In this document: piece after piece, positions 59,373-64,000 of the stretch
Layout: each line of letters begins with the position of its first letter
Position numbering within the stretch: the stretch's first letter is position 1
Source of the DNA: Bradyrhizobium nivariense
GTDB lineage: Bacteria; Pseudomonadota; Alphaproteobacteria; Rhizobiales; Xanthobacteraceae
Assembly (NCBI RefSeq): GCF_029846715.1
Contig: NZ_JARVWW010000011.1
Coordinates: 62,001-126,000, forward strand
Reading direction: 5' to 3'
Length of the DNA: 64,000 nucleotides
Notes under the pieces: generated by a model
Told to the model about the DNA's origin: nothing
What the model saw: the letters and a program-made list of their open reading frames with translations, nothing else
The model's database searches: none
Position numbers and translations under genes: made by a program

Positions 59373-60120
59373 TGACCGCCTCCTCGCCGAGATAGACCGC
59401 CTTGACCTGCGGATCGCGCGCGACCTGCTCGGGCGGGCCTTCGGTGAGCAGCGCGCCGGAGACCAGGACAGAGATGCGGTCGGCAAAAGAGAAGACGAGG
59501 TCCATGTCGTGCTCGATCAGCAGCACCGTGACGGCGCGCGGCAGGCTGCCTACGACCGCGAGAATGTCGTGGCGCTCGCTCTCGGGCACGCCGGCGGCGG
59601 GCTCGTCCAGCAGCAGCACGCGCGGCTTGGCCGCGATCGCAACCGCGATCTCGAGCAGGCGCTGCTTGCCGTAAGGCAGCGTCACGGTCTGTTCGTTCAT
59701 GACGTCGAGCAGGTGGAAACGCGTCAGGAGGTCGGCGATCTCGCCGTTGACGTCGCTGCGCGTGCCCATCCGCCGCCACCAGTCGCCGCCATGGCCGAGG
59801 CGCTCGGAAACCGCGAGACCGATGGTCTCGAGCGGGGTCAGGTCGGGATAGAGCTGGTTGATCTGGAAGGTGCGCGACAGGCCGCGCAACACGCGCTTGT
59901 GCACGGGCAGATCCGTGATGTCCTGGCCTTCGAGCAGGATGCGGCCAGAGTTCGGCTTCAGCACGCCGGTGAGCTGGTTGATCACCGTGGTCTTGCCGGC
60001 GCCGTTCGGACCGATCAGCGCGTGGCGGGCGCCCTGCTCGATCTTCAAGGACAGATCACGGGTGACGCGCAGACCGCCGAACTGCTTTTCGAGGTTTTGG
60101 GTTTCGAGCGCGATGGTCAT
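59365..60120 (-). CDS. livG: Branched-chain amino acid ABC transporter ATPase LivG type
   Basis: A 251-residue ABC ATPase. IGPNGAGKTTVINQL (~37-51) is Walker A; LSRTFQINQLYPDLTPLE covers the Q-loop (TFQINQLY); LPYGKQRLLEIAVAIAAKPR contains the signature-equivalent YGKQRLLE of LivG (normally LSGGQQR-like but here shortened to PYGKQR); LLLDEPAAGVPESE is Walker B. The LSGGQ-variant is a normal feature of LivG. It overlaps livM by four bases and livF by eight, so the operon is tightly coupled. Confidence 0.93.
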   Translation of the reverse strand: MTIALETQNLEKQFGGLRVTRDLSLKIEQGARHALIGPNGAGKTTVINQLTGVLKPNSGRILLEGQDITDLPVHKRVLRGLSRTFQINQLYPDLTPLETIGLAVSERLGHGGDWWRRMGTRSDVNGEIADLLTRFHLLDVMNEQTVTLPYGKQRLLEIAVAIAAKPRVLLLDEPAAGVPESERHDILAVVGSLPRAVTVLLIEHDMDLVFSFADRISVLVSGALLTEGPPEQVARDPQVKAVYLGEEAVNV

Positions 60121-61145
60121 GCGTCGTTCTCCGGCACGGCGACGACGGCCTTGCGCCCGGCGATCTGCCTGATGACCAGATTGGGCACATACAGCACCCA
60201 GCGATGCAGGCGCTGGCGGCCGACCAGCACGATCACGACCAGCACGAGGCCGATCCAGAACTGCCAGTATTGCGGGGTGATGGTGGAGAATAACTCCTGG
60301 AGCATGCGAAACAGCACCGCGCCGACCAGCCCGCCATAGAGATAGCCGGTGCCGCCGATGACGAGCACCAGCATCAGATCCGCCGAGCGCTCGAAGGCGA
60401 ACACGTCGAGCGAGGCGATCGCGGTGGTTTGGGTGAACAGCGCGCCTGCGATGCCGGCATAGAACGCCGCGAGCGTGTAGATCGCGATCAGGCGGCGGTT
60501 GACGGGGATGCCGATCGCGGCCGCGCGCAGCGGATTGTTCTTGATCGCGCGCAATGACAGCCCGAACGGGGAATGCACGACGCGGCGGGCGAACAGGAAC
60601 AACAGGAACAGCACGGCGAGCGAATAGAAGAAGCCGGTCTTGCCGAACATGTCGAACGGGATCTCACCAAAGATCGGCTGCATCTCGATGCCTTGCAGCC
60701 CGTCGGTGCCGCCGGTGATGTTGGAGAAGCGTTCGGCCAGCGCCTCCAGCAGCAACGCGATGCCGAGCGTCACCATCAGCCGCGTCAGGTCGACGCCGCG
60801 GATCACCAGGAAGCTGGTGGCAAAGCCGAGCACCATCGCGACAAGGCCGGCGACGACAAGCGCAAGCACGGGCTCGTTGATGATCCCGTGCAGCGCAAGA
60901 AGCCCCGCCGCGTAGGCGCCGACGCCGAAGAAGGCGGCATGGCCGAGCGAGACGATGCCGGCATAGCCGAGGACGAGATCGAGCGACATCGCAAACAGCG
61001 CCAGCCGCAGGATGTCGGTCATGATCAGGTAGCGCGTGGGAAATGCGAAGCCGCAGGCCAGTACGATCAGCCAGAAAGCGGCCTCGCCATAGTGCCAGCG
61101 TGCCTGGCGCTGGGCGTGACAGCCGACGTCGGAGGAAGCGCTCAT
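60117..61145 (-). CDS. livM: Branched-chain amino acid ABC transporter permease LivM type
   Basis: A 342-residue polytopic membrane permease, about ten helices. Family features are DLVLGYAGIVSLGHAAFFGVGAYAA (split as LGYAGIVSLGHAAFFG, ~58-73), the EAA-like loop LSLRAIKNNPLRAAAIGI (RAIKNNPLRAAAIGI), and GGTGYLYGGLVGA. It forms the channel with LivH. The ATG at 61145 is the family start; a longer frame upstream is antisense to livH. Eight bases separate it from livH. Confidence 0.92.
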   Translation of the reverse strand: MSASSDVGCHAQRQARWHYGEAAFWLIVLACGFAFPTRYLIMTDILRLALFAMSLDLVLGYAGIVSLGHAAFFGVGAYAAGLLALHGIINEPVLALVVAGLVAMVLGFATSFLVIRGVDLTRLMVTLGIALLLEALAERFSNITGGTDGLQGIEMQPIFGEIPFDMFGKTGFFYSLAVLFLLFLFARRVVHSPFGLSLRAIKNNPLRAAAIGIPVNRRLIAIYTLAAFYAGIAGALFTQTTAIASLDVFAFERSADLMLVLVIGGTGYLYGGLVGAVLFRMLQELFSTITPQYWQFWIGLVLVVIVLVGRQRLHRWVLYVPNLVIRQIAGRKAVVAVPENDA

Positions 61146-61153
61146 CAGCGAAC

Positions 61154-62023
61154 TCAACGCGTGGCCGTGCGGCCGAACAGGCCGTTCGGGCGCCAGATCA
61201 GGATCACGATCATCATGGTGTAGATCACGAAAGGTCCCATCTTCGGCACGTAATATTTGCCGGCGACGTCGCCGATACCGAGCAGAAGCGAGGCCAGAAA
61301 TGGCCCGGTGATCGAGGACGAGCCGCCGACGGTGACTACGATCAGGAAGTAGATCATGAACTTCAGCGGAAAGTACGGGTCGAGGCCGAGGATCTCGGCG
61401 CTCAGCGCGCCACCAAGGCCGGCGAGCCCGCAACCGAAGGCAAATGTAAAGGCGAACACCTGCGGCACGTTGATGCCGAGGCCGCTCGCGGCGCGGGGAT
61501 CATCGACCGCGGCGCGCAGGCGGCTGCCGAACCGCGTCTTGGCCAGCACCATCTGGAGACCGATGGTGAGCAGCCCGCAGATCACGATGATCATCAGCCG
61601 ATAGCGGCCGATGCCGACGCCGAACACGTCGAACTGGCCCTGGAGCGCAGCCGGCAGGTTGATGAAGACCCGCGACGAACCCTGGATGTAATCGACGGCC
61701 GCGACCGACATGAACGTCAGGCCGATGGTGAACAGCACCTGGTCGAGATGACTTCGCGCATAGAGGTGTCGGTACAGCGTGCGCTCGAGCACGATGCCGA
61801 TCGCAGCAGAGGAGACGAAGGCAAGCGGCAGTGCGGCGAAGAATGGCCAGCCCATCCGATTGACCAGCACCATGCAGACATAGCCGCCCGCCATTGCGAA
61901 GGCGCCATGGGCGAGGTTGACGAAGTTCATCAGGCCGAGCGTGACCGCGAGCCCGCAGGCCAGCACGAACAGCAGCATGCCGTAGGCAACGCCATCGAAC
62001 AGGTTGGTGAGGATTGAGGTCAT
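61154..62023 (-). CDS. livH: Branched-chain amino acid ABC transporter permease LivH type
   Basis: A 289-residue polytopic permease, about eight helices, starting LTNLFDGVAYGMLLFVLACG. LMNFVNLAHGAFAMAGGYV (NFVNLAHGAFAM, ~34-45) and the EAA-type loop RAAVDDPRAASGLGINVPQV (DDPRAASGLGINV) are diagnostic. It pairs with LivM. It is the first permease after the binding-protein gene; a repeat-containing 167-base gap lies between, which may lower permease expression relative to LivK. Confidence 0.92.
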   Translation of the reverse strand: MTSILTNLFDGVAYGMLLFVLACGLAVTLGLMNFVNLAHGAFAMAGGYVCMVLVNRMGWPFFAALPLAFVSSAAIGIVLERTLYRHLYARSHLDQVLFTIGLTFMSVAAVDYIQGSSRVFINLPAALQGQFDVFGVGIGRYRLMIIVICGLLTIGLQMVLAKTRFGSRLRAAVDDPRAASGLGINVPQVFAFTFAFGCGLAGLGGALSAEILGLDPYFPLKFMIYFLIVVTVGGSSSITGPFLASLLLGIGDVAGKYYVPKMGPFVIYTMMIVILIWRPNGLFGRTATR

Positions 62024-62043
62024 CGTCTCAGCTTAGAGTTATC

Positions 62044-62125
62044 GTCATGGCCGGGCTTGTCCCGGCCATCCACGTTCTTGGTTCGGCCCTCTCGTGGATG
62101 CCCGGGTCAAGCCCGGGCATGACGA
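62044..62125. repeat. Palindromic repeat between livK and livH
   Basis: GTCATGGCCGGGCTTGTCCC ... and GTCAAGCCCGGGCATGAC form an imperfect inverted repeat around CCACGTTCTTGG-type sequence and CGTGGATGCCC. Repeats of this kind often lie between the binding-protein gene and permease genes and stabilise the upstream mRNA. Confidence 0.7.
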
Positions 62126-62141
62126 GAGTGGCGGGCGCGAG

Positions 62142-62192
62142 ATCCCCGATGCGCGCTAATGCGCGCTCGGGGATGACGCGCTTTCGCGCGTC
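62142..62192 (-). terminator. Two stacked hairpins at the end of livK
   Basis: ATCCCCGA/TCGGGGAT with an inner GCGCGC pair (62142-62174), and GACGCG/CGCGTC (62175-62192) touching the livK stop codon. No T-run, so they look like mRNA-stabilising or partial-termination structures rather than a full terminator. Confidence 0.4.
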
Positions 62193-63381
62193 ACTTCTTG
62201 GTCTTGCCGAGATCCTTGACGGCCTCGAAAGTCGCGAACTCGACATTGTAGAGCTCGCCGTCGACCTTCTCGACCTTGCGGATGTAGATGTTCTGCACGA
62301 TGTCGCGGGTCTCGGGATCGATCGAGATCGGGCCGCGCGGGCTCTCCCACTTCTGGCCCTTCATGGCCTCGACCAGCTTGGTGCCGTCGGTGTCGCCATT
62401 GGTCTTCTTCAGGGCTTCGTAGATGAGGTGAATGCCATCATAACCGCTCACCGCCATGAAGCCCGGACGGGTGCCGAAGGCCTTCTTGTAAGCCGCGACA
62501 AAATCCTTGTTCATCTGCGAGGGATGCGCCGCGGAATAGAGGTGAGCGGTGACCGTGCCGAGCACGGCGTCGCCCATGTTGTTGAGGAGGTCGTCGTCGG
62601 TGACGTCGCCGGGTCCGATCACCTTGATGCCGGCCTTGTCGAGGCCACGCTCGGCATATTGTTTCATGAAGTTGCCGCCCTGGCCAGCCGGTACGAACAC
62701 GAAGATCGCGTCGGGTTTTGCGTCCTTCATGCGCTGGAGGAACGGTGCGAAATCGGGATTGGCGAGCGGCGTCTTCACCTCCTCGACCACCTCGCCGCCG
62801 CCGGCGGTGAAGTTCTGCTTGAAGAAGTTGAGCGCATCATTGCCCGGCGCATAGTCCGAGGTCAGCGTCGCCACCTTCTTGATGCCGTTTTTCACCGCCC
62901 AGTCGGCGATGATGGTGGAGGACTGCGCCAGCGTGAAGCTGGTGCGCACGATATAGGGCGAGCGCTCGGTGATGATGGAGGTGCCGGCCGCCATCACGAC
63001 TTCCGGGATCTTGGCCTGCGTCGCGAGCGGCGCGGCCGCGAGGGCGGCCGGCGTCACGCCAAAGCCGGCGATGAAATTGACCTTGTCGTTGACGATCAGC
63101 TCCTGCGCGGCCGTCTTGGTCTTGTCCGGCACCGCGCCGTCGTCCTTGAGGATGATCTCGATCTTCTTGCCGGCGACGGTGTCGCCCTTCTGCTGCATGT
63201 AGAGCTTGATCGCGTTCTCGATCTGCTTGCCAGTCGAGGCCTGGCCGCCGGTCATCGGCAGGATCAGACCGACCTTGACACTGTCTTCGGCCTTGGCCGG
63301 CACGACGGCCGCAAGGCCCGCGACCGCCGCAACGGCAGCGGCCCAAGCAGCCTTATGAGACAGTTGGTTGCGTTCGAACAT
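62191..63381 (-). CDS. livK: Branched-chain amino acid-type ABC transporter binding protein LivK
   Basis: A 396-residue periplasmic binding protein (Peripla_BP_6). A signal peptide spans ~1-32 (ending VPAKAED). VKVGLILPMTGGQASTGKQIENA (split as GLILPMTGGQASTGK), ELIVNDKVNFIAGFG, YSAAHPSQMNKDFVAAYKKAFG (HPSQMNKDF) and SGYDGIHLIYEALKKTNG follow. Amino acids, amides or small acids are possible ligands. A gggaggg site precedes the ATG at 63381. A promoter with a palindromic operator lies ~240 bases upstream. Confidence 0.93.
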   Translation of the reverse strand: MFERNQLSHKAAWAAAVAAVAGLAAVVPAKAEDSVKVGLILPMTGGQASTGKQIENAIKLYMQQKGDTVAGKKIEIILKDDGAVPDKTKTAAQELIVNDKVNFIAGFGVTPAALAAAPLATQAKIPEVVMAAGTSIITERSPYIVRTSFTLAQSSTIIADWAVKNGIKKVATLTSDYAPGNDALNFFKQNFTAGGGEVVEEVKTPLANPDFAPFLQRMKDAKPDAIFVFVPAGQGGNFMKQYAERGLDKAGIKVIGPGDVTDDDLLNNMGDAVLGTVTAHLYSAAHPSQMNKDFVAAYKKAFGTRPGFMAVSGYDGIHLIYEALKKTNGDTDGTKLVEAMKGQKWESPRGPISIDPETRDIVQNIYIRKVEKVDGELYNVEFATFEAVKDLGKTKK

Positions 63382-63621
63382 CAGACGTCCCTCCCCTTCA
63401 TTCCTGATCTCTTGTGCGCCGGACCGAGTGCCCGGTCCTTGCCTTAATACTAGCTCACGCACGCGTGATGTCGCGCGCCACATGGCGTCTTTCGCGCCCT
63501 TATTGTCAATCGGACGTTTGGCGACCATTCGGCGCAAGCCGAGCGTTCCGATTGCCGACAGCAGGAAGCGATGTCGGGGTTACGGCGGGGTAAGCCGGGC
63601 ATCACGATCGCGGTCACCGTC

Positions 63622-63657
63622 ATTTGTACGATTGTACAAATAAAATGGACCTGTCAA
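63622..63657 (-). promoter_or_regulatory. Candidate livK promoter overlapping a perfect palindromic operator
   Basis: On the minus strand, TTGACA (63657-63652), 15 bases, TACAAT (63636-63631). The -10 box lies inside ATTTGTAC-GATT-GTACAAAT (63622-63641), a perfect 8-base inverted repeat. A dimeric repressor bound there would block the promoter. The 15-base spacer is short. Predicted leader to livK is about 240 bases. Confidence 0.5.
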
Positions 63658-63659
63658 CG

Positions 63660-63697
63660 AAAAAGCCCGCTCGCGACCAAGCCGCTTTGTCGCGAGC
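63660..63697 (-). terminator. Rho-independent terminator on the minus strand upstream of livK promoter
   Basis: GCTCGCGAC, 11-base loop, GTCGCGAGC, then GGGCTTTTT on the minus strand. No minus-strand gene ends here, which implies an unannotated transcript from 63700-63909 or insulation of the livK promoter. Confidence 0.6.
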
Positions 63698-63909
63698 CCT
63701 CACCACAGTCTAGAAACGCGGCCAGCGGAGTGGGATGGAGGATTTCGTCTTTCATTTGCAGATTTTGGACATCGGAGAGGCCTGGGCCGGCACGACTCGG
63801 TAGCTAATTACCTACCTCGAATAAGTCTATTTTACCTTGTTGAAGGCTACTCTCCCGGCGCCAGCCTGACCCGGCGTCCAACACGACTGACCTCGCGCGC
63901 GCCCGTACA
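63698..63909. other. Gene-free stretch between liv region and lipoprotein gene
   Basis: No convincing gene. On the minus strand a 33-codon frame (starting MKDEILHPTPLAAF) runs through the terminator hairpin and is probably chance. The plus strand should carry the promoter of the gene at 63910, but I see no clear boxes. Confidence 0.4.
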
Positions 63910-64000
63910 ATGCCCAGATCCCTCCGTTCCCTCCTGATCCTCCTCGCGCTCTCCGCGGGGCTGTCCGGCTGCGGCACCGTCAACGAAAAGCTCTCCTCCG
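63910..64000 (+). CDS. Start of a putative lipoprotein gene, cut by window end
   Basis: Thirty codons are visible: a short basic start (MPRSLRSL), a hydrophobic stretch (LLILLALSAGLS) and the lipobox LSGC with Cys at residue 22, followed by GTVNEKLSS. This is a signal-peptidase II type lipoprotein signal. The mature protein lies outside the window, so its family is unknown. Confidence 0.6.
   Translation, partial: MPRSLRSLLILLALSAGLSGCGTVNEKLSS

Overview
The window is a GC-rich (about 65% by eye), gene-dense chromosomal segment that reads as an alphaproteobacterium of the Nitrobacteraceae, most likely Bradyrhizobium. Supporting this are the LPS genes (an LpcC-type Kdo mannosyltransferase with heptose genes and LpxO), an MsbA-like exporter, two caspase-like secreted proteins, a phasin, a DUF1127 protein, and scattered palindromic intergenic repeats of the kind common in that genus. 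I saw no rRNA, tRNA, CRISPR array, insertion sequence or prophage.

Layout. 0-20 kb is mixed housekeeping: a truncated dipeptide epimerase, an MFS carrier, small secreted or unknown proteins, a caspase-like protein, threonine dehydratase, a GT4/LpxH-like pair, ThiD, a stand-alone AsnC sensor domain, an orphan PqqD-like protein, cytochromes c, a CHRD protein, a cystathionine gamma-synthase-family enzyme, a ModA-like binding protein and an orphan CoxL-type molybdenum hydroxylase. 20.6-42.7 kb is a surface-polysaccharide region: MurJ; an aminotransferase/oxidoreductase pair (GnnB/GnnA- or WbpE/WbpB-like); GDP-mannose synthesis; a UDP-glucuronate 4-epimerase preceded by an overlapping 40-codon gene; a WecA/WbpL-type initiating transferase, a WbpK/WreQ-like reductase, a GT4 enzyme and a WbpM/FlaA1-like dehydratase; O-antigen ligase; HldE, HldD and WaaF; LpcC; GalE; and an MsbA-like ABC exporter. 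43-50 kb holds LpxO, a 51-codon gene with a CtrA-type box, a LysR regulator divergent from an SDR/tautomerase pair, and an overlapping ParA-phasin pair. 51-55.5 kb is the activated-methyl cycle (ahcY, metK) with a predicted HTH-methyltransferase fusion upstream. 55.6-64 kb holds a TPR-caspase protein, a MetE-C-like methyltransferase and a liv-type branched-chain amino acid ABC transporter whose candidate promoter overlaps a perfect palindrome; the window ends in the first codons of a lipoprotein gene.

How the genes work together. The polysaccharide genes would supply nucleotide sugars (GDP-Man, UDP-GalA, UDP-Gal, ADP-heptose, probably UDP-QuiNAc or UDP-FucNAc and a 3-amino sugar), build the Kdo-Man/heptose core, start and ligate O-antigen, and modify lipid A. 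metK, ahcY and the MetE-C-like enzyme form most of a SAM/homocysteine cycle. The points most worth a second look are the ParA-phasin pair (a candidate granule-positioning system), the HTH-methyltransferase fusion next to metK/ahcY, the CtrA-box small gene, the tautomerase followed in frame by a membrane-like tail, and the SDR without its catalytic tyrosine.
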